A stretch of DNA of 64,000 bases from Budorcas taxicolor (GCF_023091745.1 NC_068911.1:156288004-156352003); one strand, 5' to 3'; shown: positions 23,288 to 33,687, numbered from the stretch's first letter. Numbers and translations: made by a program. Notes: generated by a model from the sequence alone, not told the origin.

Positions 23288-23429
23288 AATTAAGTCAGTA
23301 CTTACGCTCATCTTCCAAGATGTGCTTCACTCTAACTTCTGGTCTTTATGGAGCTTTGCATCTTTCACTGAAAAGCAGACGGTATATTTTTGATGAGAAA
23401 AATTATGGTTGGCCTTAGGGCACCATTTT
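23288..23429 (-). repeat. 142-bp inverted duplication, arm 2
   Basis: Reverse complement of 22780-22921 (140 of 142 identical by my alignment). It is inserted in the MLT1 between ctacaaaccaa and ttgagaaaggtctc without obvious loss of MLT1 sequence. No poly(A) tail and no long flanking direct repeat. Confidence 0.97.
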
Positions 23430-23575
23430 TTGAGAAAGGTCTCAAAAAAAACCAATCCTGCCAACACCTATTGCAGACTTCTGCAGAATTGTGAGAAGAT
23501 GATTTTCTGTCATTTAAGCCCCCGATCTGTGGGACTTTGTTATGGTAGCTCCAGCAATCTGATACTCTGGGTTTG
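23430..23575 (+). mobile_element. MLT1-type LTR, right part
   Basis: aaaccaatcctgccaacacc, attgtgagaagatgattttc and tctgtgggactttgttatgg continue the MLT1 consensus to its 3' end. Confidence 0.8.
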
Positions 23576-23589
23576 GGAGACATGAGGAG

Positions 23590-23984
23590 GCTGTCAGTTC
23601 AACCACTTTCCTGATGCAAATACTTAACATGTGTAGGTGCACAGAATTGTTTTTTATGTCCTAGGAGAGACAAAGTGCTATGGAGAGTTTCAAGGAGGGA
23701 GAGGTTGGCATTTTTCCTGTGTCTGGAAAATTAAATCCAGAAGGAAATTTAGAAAGATCATCTGGTTTCAGGAATTGTCCAGTCTTATTTGGAGCATTTA
23801 AAATTGTTATCTGCAGAACTGATATCTTCAGCATTTCTATTTTAAAGTAATACAGAGCTTGACAGACGCAGCACCGGGGAATCGTGCACTGTGTAGCAAG
23901 TATTTGATACGTGAATAAATTTGCCAGAAACAGTGAGATACAGATGCTAGAGATGGAACGGGGTCTTGAAAATGATCTCATTTA
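23590..23984. other. Unassigned sequence
   Basis: A 106-codon minus frame (23661-23981) spans this stretch but has no domain, signal peptide or splice context that I can support. Confidence 0.4.
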
Positions 23985-24075
23985 ATGACCCCTTATTTTT
24001 AGAGGCATAAACTGCAGCCCAGAGACATTCGGTGACTTTCCACAGGACACTCAGTGGGTCCAGCAGTGCAGGGCT
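23985..24075 (-). repeat. MIR SINE fragment, antisense
   Basis: gaggcataaactgcagccca, gtgactttccacaggacact and cagtgcagggctgagcagc follow the antisense MIR core. Confidence 0.55.
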
Positions 24076-24317
24076 GAGCAGCAGACAAGTTAGCTCAGAA
24101 CGTTGGAAAAACAAGATGTGGAGCTGAGAATTCTGGATGATAAAAACAGGACACTATACCTATTCACTTCTCAATATAATTAGCAGCCCAATGTCTTCAC
24201 TGTCTCAGTGGAATAAAATGCATCTTAGTTTCATACTATCGCAGTTTCAATGGTCCAATAATTAATAGGACTAGCTATATATCTATAAAAATAGTGCAAT
24301 ATATTTTACTGTTAAAA

Positions 24318-25165
24318 TCTAATAAAGGATGCACTCACCCCAGTGTTCACTGCAGTGCTGTTTACAATAGCCAAGAAGTGGAGGCAATCTACATGTCCAT
24401 TGACAGATGAACGGATAAAGAAGATGCAGTGCTAAAATACACGGGACACCGTGCTCAGTCTCTTAGTCGTGTTCAACTCTTTGCGACCCCATGGCCTGTA
24501 GTCTGCCGGGCTCCTCTGCCCAGGGGACTTTTCAGGCAAGAATACTGGAGTTGGTTGCCATTTCCTCCTCCAGGGGATCTGACCGATCCAGGATTTGAAC
24601 CCACGTCTCCTGCATCTCCTACATTACAGGCGGATTCTTTACTGAGCCATCGGGGAAGATCCACAGTGAAATATTACTCAGCCGTTCAATATTACTCATT
24701 TGTTGCCAATGCCATTTGCAGCAACATAGACGGACCTAGAGATGATCATGCTAGGTGAGTCAGACAGAGAAAGACAAATATCATATGATACAGCTTATAC
24801 GCAGACTCTTAACAAAATGACACAAATGAACTTCTTCACAAAACAGAAACAGACTCATAGACTTAAGAGAATGAATTGATGGTTACAAGCGGAGAAGGTT
24901 TGGGAGGGGGGACAGATTGGGACTTTGAGATTGACATGTACACACTGTTGTATTTAAAACATATAACCAACAAGGACCTACTGCACAACACAGGTAATGC
25001 TGCTCAATATTCTATAATAACATAAATGGGGGAAAGAATTTAAAAAAGAAATAGATACATGTTTTAATGTATGTATAACTGAATCACTCTGCTGTACATC
25101 TGAAACTAACACAACATCATTAACCAACTTTGTTCCTACATAAAATAAAATTTTAAAGAAATATC
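24318..25165 (+). mobile_element. Ruminant-type L1 3' end, interrupted by Bov-tA
   Basis: Sense L1 3' sequence: gcagtgctgtttacaatagc, gtccattgacagatgaacgg, then after the SINE atttgcagcaacatagacgg, gacagagaaagacaaatatc, ataaccaacaaggacctact, and the terminal ctgaaactaacacaacatca with AATAAAATTTTAAAG tail. Typical 5'-truncated copy. Confidence 0.9.
24443..24664 (-). mobile_element. Bov-tA SINE inside L1
   Basis: Full-length antisense Bov-tA from ctcagtctcttagtcgtgtt to the head complement tttactgagccatcggggaa. It splits the L1 near its aaatattactcagcc block. Confidence 0.92.
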
Positions 25166-25365
25166 TTACTCAGGAACCTCAAGGTGAGTTCACTTCTTGA
25201 TGCAGTGCCAGGATTATTGAGTTTCCATCTGGATTTCTAGCACGAATGAAGCAAACTCATGAATCAAACATAAGTTTTGGCTGGGGAACTCAAAAACTTT
25301 GTCATAAAACAAAATGCTTTTGTGTGTTTCTACTCAATATAGGTAGTTCTTCATTCTTTTAGAAG

Positions 25366-25430
25366 CAGAAGAGTATAATGGTTAGGAGTATGGGCACTGC
25401 CCTTTATAAGCTGCATAAATTTAGGCCCAC
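25366..25430 (+). repeat. MIR SINE 5' fragment
   Basis: agtataatggttaggagtat and gggcactgcccttt resemble the MIR head. Cut off by the adjoining CHR-2 insertion. Confidence 0.45.
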
Positions 25431-25592
25431 ATTTTATTTTTATTTTTTTGTAATTTTTTCTTTTTTCTTTTTTTTTCTGTCACATAGTGCTACATGAAGG
25501 ATATTAGTGCCTCTACCAGGAATCAAATCATGCACCCCCTGCATGCAAGCACAGAGTTTTAACCACTCGTTCACCAGGGAATTTCCTATAAT
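25431..25592 (-). mobile_element. CHR-2-type SINE
   Basis: Antisense of the cetartiodactyl CHR-2 SINE: T-rich tail on the left (25431-25480), gaatcaaatcatgcaccccc, gcacagagttttaaccactc, and head complement caccagggaatttcc. Confidence 0.8.
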
Positions 25593-25595
25593 GTT

Positions 25596-25725
25596 TTTCA
25601 CTGAAGTATAGGTGATTTACAATGTTGTGTTAATTTCTGCTGTACAGAAAAGTGATTCAGTTACACATATACACATATCTATTCTTTTTCAAATCTGATA
25701 TATGTAAATGCTTATGTATATAATT
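25596..25725 (-). mobile_element. L1 3' end fragment, antisense
   Basis: ctgaagtataggtgatttac, atttctgctgtacagaaaag and tgattcagttacacatatac match the L1 3' antisense used at 5.0 and 28.7 kb. Confidence 0.85.
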
Positions 25726-25727
25726 CT

Positions 25728-25878
25728 TACAAGAATTTAAATATATTTATGTACTTTATATTTATATATATTTATGTATATATATACACTGTATATACAT
25801 TTATGTATATATATACACTGTATATATATTTATGTATATATATACACTTAAGTGTATATATATATATACACTTAACTG
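25728..25878. repeat. AT-rich minisatellite with 30-bp perfect palindrome
   Basis: Units near tatgtatatatatacactg recur about every 31 bases three times. At 25835-25864 a perfect palindrome is centred on cttaag (15-bp arms). The frames that cross it (Tyr/Ile-rich) are artefacts. Confidence 0.9.
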
Positions 25879-25880
25879 CA

Positions 25881-26924
25881 AGAGATGGGAATACCAGACC
25901 AACTAACCTGCCCCTTGAGAAATCTGTATGCAGGTCAGGAAGCAACAGTTAGAACTGGACATGGAACAGACTGGTTCCAAATAGGAAAAGGAGTACGTCA
26001 AGGCTGTATATTGTCACCCTGCTTATTTAACTTAAATGCAGAGTACATCATGAGAAACGCTGGACTGGAAGACACACAAGCTGGAATCAAGACTGCCAAG
26101 AGAAATATCAATCACGTCAGATATGCAGATGACACCACCCTTATGGTAGAAAGGGAAGAGGAACTAAAAAGCCTCTTGATGAAAGTGAAAGAGGAGAGTG
26201 AAAGAGTTGGCTTAAAGCTCAACATTCAGAAAACGAAGATCATGGCATCCAGTCCCATCACTTCATGGGAAATAGATGGGGAAACAGTGGAAACAGTGGC
26301 AGACTTTATTTTTCTGGGCTCCAAAATCACTGCAGATGGTGACTGCAGCCATGAAATTAAAAGACACTTACTCCTTGGAAGAAAAGTTATGACCAACCTA
26401 GATAGCATATTCCAAAGCAGAGACATTACTTTGCCGACTAAGGTCCATCTAGTCAAGGCTATGGTTTTTCCTGTGGTCATGTACGGATGTGAGAGTTGGA
26501 CTGTGAAGAAGGCTGAGCGCCGAAGAATTGGTGCTTTTGAACTGTGGTGTTGGAGAAGACTCTTGAGGGTCCCTTGGACTGCAGGGAGATCCAACCAGTC
26601 CATTCTGAAGGAAATCAACCCTGGGATTTCTTTGGAAGGAATGATGCTAAAGCTGAAGCTCCAGTACTTTGGCCACCTCATGCGAAGAGTTGACTCATTG
26701 GAAAAGACTTTGATTCTGGGAGGGATTGAGGGCAGGAGGAGAAGGGGACGACAGAGCATGAGATGGCTTGATGGCATCACGGACTCGATGGACGTGAGTC
26801 TGAGTGAACTCCGGGAGATGGTGATGGACAGGGAGGCCTGGCGTGCTGCAATTCATGGGGTCGCAAAGAGTCGGACACGACTGAGCAACTGAACTGAACT
26901 GAACTGAACTGAACTGAACTGAAG
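25881..26924 (+). mobile_element. BovB LINE, 5'-truncated, unbroken C-terminal frame
   Basis: Begins at aagagatgggaataccag immediately after the AT minisatellite and ends with at least six gaact units. Its 5' end is at nearly the same BovB position as the copies at 31724 and 54921. Confidence 0.95.
25885..26892 (+). pseudogene. BovB RT C-terminal half and C-terminal domain, 335 codons open
   Basis: Uninterrupted frame from MGIPDQL to the element's natural stop (RTRLSN). Contains RT motif B (GVRQGCILSPCLFNLN), motif C YADD at residues 80-83, the thumb/C-terminal region (WEIDGETVETVADFIFLGSKITADGDCSHEIKRHLL is split here only for length: positions about 130-170) and the conserved FELWCWRRLLRVPW block. 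Motif A and the whole endonuclease are missing because of 5' truncation, so it cannot retrotranspose alone. The lack of stops points to a younger copy than those at 13.4 or 42.6 kb. No promoter or start context suggests translation. Confidence 0.85.
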
Positions 26925-27179
26925 GAGATGATGACAATAATGATACTCTATTCTTAGTTCCTCCTTTATCCAAATAGTTCTTCTTATTAGGATCTATGGA
27001 TGGATAGTTCTCACTTTGACCCTTACAATTTGAAATATCATCAGTTCATTTTTGGAAGCTTCTACATTTTTTCTCAGTCCCCAAATGGGCTCAGCACAAA
27101 TGCCCTGAGTATACTGTTTACTCCTGAATGTACATACAAAGCCTTTGCTTCTCCCCTGAACTCTCTAGTCCATGTGTCC
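26925..27179. other. Unassigned sequence
   Basis: Between BovB and L2. A 158-codon frame begins here (27000-27476) but runs into L2-like sequence and has no domain; not called as a gene. Confidence 0.4.
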
Positions 27180-28070
27180 GCTTGGGTGGTTAATAGCTGT
27201 TCCCCACATACCCAGGACAAAATCCTGACCCCTCCAAACCTATCCTTGCATGGTTGTTCTCAACTCAGTTATCTCAACTACTTTCATTTAGTTATCATTC
27301 AAGACAAAACTATGGAGCTATTATTGACCATTTTCTTCCTCTCACTTCACCCATTCAATCTATCAGCAAGTCTTGTTGGCTCTTTGTTGAAACTGTATCC
27401 GGAATCTGCTCACCGCCTTCATCACAGCTACCCGAGTTTAACCCACAATTCCCTCTCCCTTGGATTATTGCAGTAGTCTCCTAACTGCTCTTCCTGATCC
27501 TGTCCTTGTCTTTCTAAAATCTATTCTTAAGAGACAGCTAGAGGGAGCTTTAGAAATAACTCAGACATATTATTGGCTTTTGTACTCAAAGTCTTCCAGT
27601 GGCTCTTATCTCTTTCAGGGTAAAGTTGAAGCTCATTAAATGACAGAAAGATGTGACCCCTAGCTCTCTTGAACATCATTTCCTTCTACTTATTCCTGTT
27701 CATTCTATTCTAGATGTATTAGTTTCTTTGCTTTTCCTCAAGCGTAAGCTCCCACCTCAGGGCCTTACTTGGCATCTGCTGAAATGACCTTCCTTAAGAC
27801 ATATATGATTTACTCACTCCCTGAGTTTTTTCAGGTTTTTGGTCAAGGGAATCAACTCCAAAAGGCCTCCCATATCCTCCCCCCACCTAACAGTACCCTC
27901 ACTGACTCTGCTGAATTATGTACAGTTTCTGTCTGTTCTCATCTGTCTCCTCGACTCTCTCCCCAGATCAGAGATAACAAGGACTTCCTGATTTTCCCTC
28001 TGTATCGACGACTATGGATGCACATAGTAGGAGCTCAATAAATATCAGCCAAATGAATGAACAAATAAAA
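27180..28070 (+). repeat. L2-like LINE, 3' end
   Basis: Right end is the L2 terminus: gcacatagtaggagctcaat followed by aaatatcagccaaatgaatg. Upstream blocks (ttattgcagtagtctcctaa, cttccagtggctcttatctc, ctcccacctcagggccttac) are a widespread old mammalian repeat in the same orientation that I place with L2. The leftmost ~300 bases are less certain. Confidence 0.6.
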
Positions 28071-28141
28071 GAACCCTCTGATTCCTGATGAGAAGCTTTC
28101 AATGATGTTTCATTGGTTGTTAGATAACATAAATTTGCTCC

Positions 28142-28148
28142 CTTCAGC
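28142..28148 (+). repeat. Candidate TSD, left copy
   Basis: cttcagc, repeated at 28622-28628 on the far side of the BovB. About six unexplained bases (tctcct) lie between it and the LINE. Confidence 0.5.
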
Positions 28149-28154
28149 TCTCCT

Positions 28155-28621
28155 GTCTAGTCAAGCCTATGGTTTTTCCAGTGGTCATGTATGGATGTGA
28201 GAGTTGGACTGTGAAGAGAGCTGAGCACCAAAGAACTGATGCTTTTGAACTGTGGTGTTGGGGAAGACTCCTGAGAGTCCCTTGGACTGCAAGGAGATCC
28301 AACCAGTCCATTCTGAAGGAGATCAGTCCTGGGTGTTCTTTGGAAGGACTGATGCTAAAGCTGAAACTCCAGTACTTTGGCCACCTCATGCAAAGAGTTG
28401 ACTCATTGGAAAAGACTCTGATTCTGGGAGGGATTGAGGGCAGGAGGAGAAGGGAACAACAGAGGATGAGATGGTTGGATGGTATCACTGACTTGATGAA
28501 CATGAGTTTGACTGAACTCCGGGAGTTGGTGATAGACTGGGAGGCCTGACGTGTTATGATTCATGGGGTCGCAAAGAGTCGGACACGACTGAGCGACTGA
28601 ACTGAACTGAACTGAACTGAA
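28155..28621 (+). mobile_element. BovB 3' fragment
   Basis: Starts at gtctagtcaagcctatggtt and ends with four gaact units. Encodes only the C-terminal region (VMYGCESWTVKRAEHQRTD, ELWCWGRLLRVPW) with a stop at the end of an otherwise open 126-codon stretch (28169-28549). Confidence 0.93.
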
Positions 28622-28689
28622 CTTCAGCCCCTAAGGCTTTTGTTGGGGCTCAGAGTGGGTCATCCCAAAATATGCCACAATGACATATT

Positions 28690-28925
28690 GATTATTTGGT
28701 TTTTTAAGATTTTTATTTTATATTGGACTATAGTTGATAAACAGTGTTGGTTTAGTTTCAGATATACAGCAAAGTGATTCAGTTATACATGTATTAATAC
28801 TTCTATCTATTCTTCCTTAAATTCTTTTCCCATTTAGGTTGTTAACAGAATATTAAGCATAATATTATTCCCTGCGGTGTACAATAGGAATTAAGTTGCT
28901 TAAGAAATGGCCATGAGAAGGGGAC
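28690..28925 (-). mobile_element. L1 3' end, antisense
   Basis: ttggactatagttgataaac, agtttcagatatacagcaaa and gtgattcagttatacatgta, ending near ggtgtacaataggaattaag. Confidence 0.8.
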
Positions 28926-28930
28926 ACTCT

Positions 28931-29505
28931 GACCCTCTTTTCTGTCTCCTGACAACAGGAATTAAATTTCGCATGTGAAAGGTACACTCCCTGCATCCAA
29001 AAGTAGAAGGTCACTCTTATCACAGGGTGTCCACAGGAGGAAATTGAAGCTGAGAAGCCAATACAAACAAACCTTGGTACTTCTTTAATTTACTACCCCA
29101 ATTGCAATCTCTGCTAATCTCTTCACTAAACTGAGCCCACAAAAACCTGAGTTTCTTTGTCTTGTCAGTCTCTTACAAATTTATCATCTCTTTGTTTAAA
29201 AAGTAGAAAAACTGCTCTTTGGCCACTTCTGAAGTTTCTATTTTTGTGAGACCTCCGTGAACACAAATTAAAATGTGTTTCTTTTTCTCTTGTTCATATG
29301 TCTTATGTCAATTTTATTATTAGTCCTCCTACAAGAATGTAAGAAGGGGAGAGAGGGAAATTTCTGCCTCCCTGGCACTTTCGATAATTCATCATTCCAA
29401 TTATAATTCCCCAATAGATCCCAAACCTCTCAGCCTGTTTTCTAAGCCTCTCTTCCTGCACTGTGCTCAGGGGAGCTTTACTCACCATCTCCACACCCCT
29501 GTGCT
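28931..29505. other. Unassigned sequence
   Basis: About 570 bases. No repeat or exon that I can support. Confidence 0.45.
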
Positions 29506-29519
29506 ACTGCTCCATCAAA

Positions 29520-29746
29520 GTGTGAAAAGTAAGTGAAAGTGTTAGTTGCACAGTCATGTCTGACTCTTTGTGACCCTATGGACATAGCTCACCAGGGTCC
29601 TCTGTCCACGGAATTCTCCAGGCCAGAATACTGGTGTGGGTAGCCATTCCCTTCGCCAGGGGAGCTTCCTGACTGACCCAGGAGTCAAACCTGGGTCTCC
29701 TGCATTGTAGGCAGATTCTTTACCATCTGAGCCACGAGTGAAACCC
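29520..29746 (-). mobile_element. Bov-tA SINE
   Basis: Antisense Bov-tA from gtgaaagtgttagttgcaca to the head complement ccatctgagccacgagtg. TSD of 14 bases with two mismatches: actgctccatcaaa at 29506 and actgctctgtcaaa at 29747. Confidence 0.93.
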
Positions 29747-29923
29747 ACTGCTCTGTCAAACTACAGCTCAAATGCTACAAAGTCCCCTACACTGTTCCTG
29801 ATTCCCACAGCCCATACTCTGGTACAGATGTTCGTATACAGGGATTTCCCTTAATGATTCGTGTCATCCTAGATCCTGGTTTGAGATGCAAATCAAAAAA
29901 TAAGTTTATTAGCAAGTTGTAGC

Positions 29924-30005
29924 CATGGACAGAGAAGCCTGGCAGGCTGCAGTCCATGGGGTCGCAAAGAGTCAGACACAACTGAGCAACAAAGCACAGC
30001 ACAGC
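29924..30005 (+). mobile_element. Bov-tA SINE, 3' fragment
   Basis: Only the last ~80 bases: ccatggacagagaagcctgg, gcagtccatggggtcgcaaa and a gagcaacaaagcacagcaca tail. Confidence 0.85.
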
Positions 30006-30289
30006 CAGAGAAACTGACAACCATATGAGGCACATTACCAATCTAGATATCCTTACCATTCTATTTGCAACAAGGATTTGAAATTTCAGTTTCCAAAGAC
30101 GTATTCTTGTCCTTCCTATATACACAAAATGACTGGTTCCCCTACTGTAGGCTGAAAAAACTAGTTCAATTTAAACGAGACCATAGATATTGTTTCTAGT
30201 GACTGGGTAGACAATTGTCAGCATTAACTCTTCACAGAAAGACTTAAAGTCAAAACACAGTTATCCAGATATTTCTAAATATCCCTCTC

Positions 30290-30338
30290 TAAGTTTGGAA
30301 TTGACATGTACACATTGTTATATTTAAGATAGATTACC
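30290..30338 (+). mobile_element. L1 3' end, outer copy, left part
   Basis: gaattgacatgtacacattg and atatttaagatagattacca match the L1 at 24.9 kb. The expected next block (accaacaaggacctac) is found only at 32173, after about 1.8 kb of other insertions. Confidence 0.65.
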
Positions 30339-30556
30339 ACACTTACCTGGTGGCTCAGATGGTAAAGCTCCTGTCTACAATGCGGGAGACTCGGGTTCGA
30401 TCCCTGGGTTGGGAAGATCCCCTGGAGAAGGGAATGGCAATCCACTCCAGTACTATTGCCTGGAGAATGCCATGGACAGAGGAGCCTGGTAGGCTACAGT
30501 CCATGGGGTCGCAAAGAGTTGGATAGGACTGAGCGACTTCACTTTCACTTTCACTG
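30339..30556 (+). mobile_element. Bov-tA SINE
   Basis: Head cttacctggtggctcagatg, gttcgatccctgggttggga, well-preserved body, and a gagcgacttcactttcactt tail. One of the less diverged Bov-tA in the window. Confidence 0.94.
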
Positions 30557-30697
30557 CACTAGTATACGTAAAATAGATAGCTAGTGGGAAGCTGCTATAT
30601 AGCACAGGGCGCTCAACTTGATGCTCTGTGTTGACCTAGAGGGGTGGGATACGGGGGGAAGTAGAGGGAGGCTCAAGAGGGAGGGGCTATATGTATT
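30557..30697 (+). mobile_element. L1 3' end, inner copy, left part
   Basis: cgtaaaatagatagctagtg, agctgctatatagcacaggg, ctgtgttgacctagaggggt and aggctcaagagggaggggct are typical of young ruminant L1 3' UTRs. Interrupted by BovB; the end resumes at 31725. Confidence 0.8.
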
Positions 30698-31724
30698 CAG
30701 TTCAGTTCAGTCACTCAGTCGTGTCCGACTCTTTGCAATCCGATGAATCGCAGCACGCCAGGCCTCCCTGTCCATCACCAACTCCCGGAGTTCACTCAGA
30801 CTCACGTCCATCGAGTCCGTGATGCCATCCAGCCATCTCATCCTCGGTCGTCCCCTTCTCCTCCTGCCCCCAATCCCTCCCAGCATCAGAGTCTTTTCCA
30901 ATGAGTCAACACTTTGCATGAGGTGGCCAAAGTATTGGAGTTTCAGCTTTAGCATCATTCCCTCCAAAGAAATCCCAGGGCTGATCTCCTTCAGAATGGA
31001 CTGGTTGGATCTCCTTGCAGTCCAAGGGACTCTCAAGAGTCTTCTCCAACACCACAGTTCAAAAGCATCAGTTCTTTGGTGCTCAGCTCTCTTCACAGTC
31101 CAACTCTCACATCCATACATGACCACAGGAAAAAACAGCCTTGACTAGCCGGACCTTAGTCTGCAAAGTAATGTCTCTGCTTTTGAATATGCTATCTAGG
31201 TTGGTCATAACTTTTCTTCCAAGGAGTAAGTGTCTTTTAATTTCATGGCTGCAATCACCATCTGCAGTGATTTTGGAGCCCAAAAAAATGAAGTCTGCCA
31301 CTGTTTCCACTGTTTCCCCATCTATTTCCCATGAAGTGATGGGACTGGATGCCATGATCTTCATTTTCTGAATGCTGAGCTTTAAGCCAACTTTTTCACT
31401 CTCCTCTTTCACTTTCATCAAGAGGCTTTTTAGCTCCTCTTCACTTTCTGCCATAAGGGTGGTGTCATCTGCATATCTGAGGTTATTGATATTTCTCCCA
31501 GCAATCTTGATTCCAGCTTGTGTTTCTTCCAGTCCAGTGTTTCTCATGATGTGCTCAGAATATAAGTTAAATAAGCAGGATGACAATATACAGCCTTGAC
31601 GTACTCCTTTTCCTATTTGAAACCAGTCTGTTGTTCCATGTCCAGTCCTAACTGTTGCTTCCTGACCTGCATACATGTTTCTCAAAAGGCAGGTCAGGTG
31701 GTCTGCTATTCCCATCTCTTTCAG
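30698..31724 (-). mobile_element. BovB LINE, 5'-truncated, antisense
   Basis: Left end cagttcagttcag is the reversed gaact tail; right end is the reversed gagatgggaatagc start. On the minus strand two overlapping frames, 31715-31107 (MGIADHL, motif B GVRQGCILSSCLFNLY, YADD) and 31126-30707 (YGCESWTVKRAEH to the C-terminus), are separated by a small frameshift near 31130. Plus-strand frames here are shadows. Confidence 0.95.
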
Positions 31725-31800
31725 ACATATAGCTGATTCATGTTATACTTGTAAAGCAATTATATGCCAATTTAAGAAATTTTTTAAATTAAAAATAAAT
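31725..31800 (+). mobile_element. L1 3' end, inner copy, right part
   Basis: catatagctgattcatgtta, gtaaagcaattatatgccaa and an A-rich tail. Confidence 0.75.
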
Positions 31801-32250
31801 AAAAGTAAAATAACCAGAGAGGTGTGATGGGGTGGGAAGGTGGTACCAAAGGGAGGGAATACATGTATATGTAGAGGGTTTCCCAGGTGGCGCTAGTGGT
31901 AAAGAACCCACTTGCCAATGCAGGAGACATGAGACTCAGATTCAACCCCTGGATCAAGAAGATCCCCTGGAGGAGGGCATGGCCACCCACTCCAATATTC
32001 TTGCCTGGAATAGAGGAGCCTGGTGGGCTGCCGTCCACGGGGTCACAGAGTCAGACAAGACTGATGAGATTAAACAGTAGACCAGCAGCATAACTGATTC
32101 ACTTTGCTGAACAGCAGAAACTAACACAACTCCATAAAGCAATTATACTCCAACAAAAATAAATAAAATAGATCACCAACAAGGACCTACTATTTATAAA
32201 CAAATTAATAAACAAATAAAATAAAAATAAATACCCCTCTCTAACTATAT
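31801..32250 (+). mobile_element. Further L1 3' end(s), interrupted by Bov-tA
   Basis: gatggggtgggaaggtggta and aatacatgtatatgta precede a SINE; then aactgattcactttgctgaa, acagcagaaactaacacaac, aagcaattatactccaacaa and A-rich tail. From about 32165 aaaatagatcaccaacaagg resumes the outer copy. Confidence 0.75.
31876..32078 (+). mobile_element. Bov-tA SINE (gctagtggtaaag variant)
   Basis: Head ggtttcccaggtggcgctag, body with an internal loss of about ten bases after attcttgcctgga, and an end near actgatgagattaaacag. Inserted in L1. Confidence 0.9.
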
Positions 32251-33340
32251 TTTATACAAGGAACCAAAAAAGTGTATATAGTTAAACAGTGGGTCCCTGT
32301 AACTTCAGTCCTCATCTACGACCCTCTCTTCTTTTCTTAAAGGAGCCAAGCTGAGTATCCAGAACACATGTAGTTGTCCTGTTCCTTCTATCTAATAACA
32401 AGTGACAACACCCCTAGGCTCACAATGCTAGCTCTGCAGGAGGGGCAGGCTGGGTGGCTTACTCAGGGAGATTGGTAGTCTGTCCTGCCCTCCTGGGTAG
32501 GACTACAAACTAGGCCATGTCCCAGGTGACAGCCAATTTCCAAATGAGGCCAAGAATATTTAGAAGTGATTACAGCCCTGACATGGGACTTGTCTCCAGG
32601 AGATACCACGGTGCCTTTTTAATTTCCTGACATTTTCTGATATGGGGAAAGAATCCGGCTGATGAGTCACTGATATTAATGGGGTTCTGAATCCTGTTTG
32701 CCGCAGCAGCTGCCTCTCCATTAGTCATTCACGAGAAAAGGATTTATCAGGCAAACTCGGGGAAAAGGCAGTGCTGACAGCCATTCAGTTGCCATTTTCA
32801 TTATCAGACCTTGGCCGCTGCTTCATGGGAAGTGGAACTGTTTGTTTCTACATCTTGTGTGTCTGTTTCAGAAGCTGAAAATAATTGTATTAGATACTAC
32901 CTTGATGGAGCTTTATTTGTCTGATGGACAGAAAACACTTCCGGAGCTTGAATGTTGTGAATCTGCTTAATCATAAGAGGGCAAAAAGTTACATAATATT
33001 TTAGTATTTTTGTTTTTCTAGTTCTTGGTTTTTGCTTATATTTGAATCCCCTGATTTGAAAAGGTGGGAAAAAAAATAAACGGAACCATTTTTGTTTAGT
33101 GTAGCAAATTGCCTTACACAATGTCCACACCAAATCCCAGATTTGAAATTTAAGTATTAGAATAGTTATATCCTTGCTACCTGCAAGCCTCTCCAGCTGT
33201 CAACATCCCTGGTGCATTTTTAAGAACTGGCTCCCAAGCAATGACTGTGATCTAGCTGAATAAATCTGTTCATCCTATCTGAAAGATACAAGTATTGACT
33301 CTGCAGGTATATGGTGGAAACTTCTCAATTTACACTTCCA
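32251..33340. other. Repeat-poor island
   Basis: About 1.1 kb with no recognised repeat. The part 32600-32890 has balanced base composition and an AP-1-type motif tgagtca at 32663-32669, so it could be conserved regulatory DNA; that is inference only. Confidence 0.4.
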
Positions 33341-33341
33341 T

Positions 33342-33548
33342 GGGCTTCCTGTTGGCTCATATGGTAAAGAATCTGCCTGCAATGTGGGAGATCCAGATTT
33401 GATCCTGGGTCTGGAAGATCCCCGGGAGAAGGAATTGGCAATCCTCTCCAGTACTCTTGCCTGGAGATTCTCATGGACAGAGCAACCTGGTGGACTACAG
33501 TCCATGGTGTCACAAAGAGTCAGACACAACTGGGTGATTAAACATACA
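33342..33548 (+). mobile_element. Bov-tA SINE
   Basis: Head gggcttcctgttggctcata, body ggcaatcctctccagtactc, and end cacaactgggtgattaaac. No clear TSD. Confidence 0.92.
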
Positions 33549-33687
33549 CATACTGTGCTTTTTACACATAGAGAGGTGTGGTTCTAGAGATTTCCCTTTA
33601 TTAGGAAACAGGAAGTTTTTATTCAGAGAGCAACATCTCTTGAGTTCCTTATCTTGAATCATGAGCCCATACCAGAGTCTCTGTTAG

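Noticed and set aside
23661..23981. 106-codon minus frame
   Set aside because: No recognisable domain and no conservation evidence available; not enough to call a gene.
27000..27476. 158-codon plus frame
   Set aside because: Runs into L2-like sequence, no domain, no Kozak or splice evidence; most likely chance.
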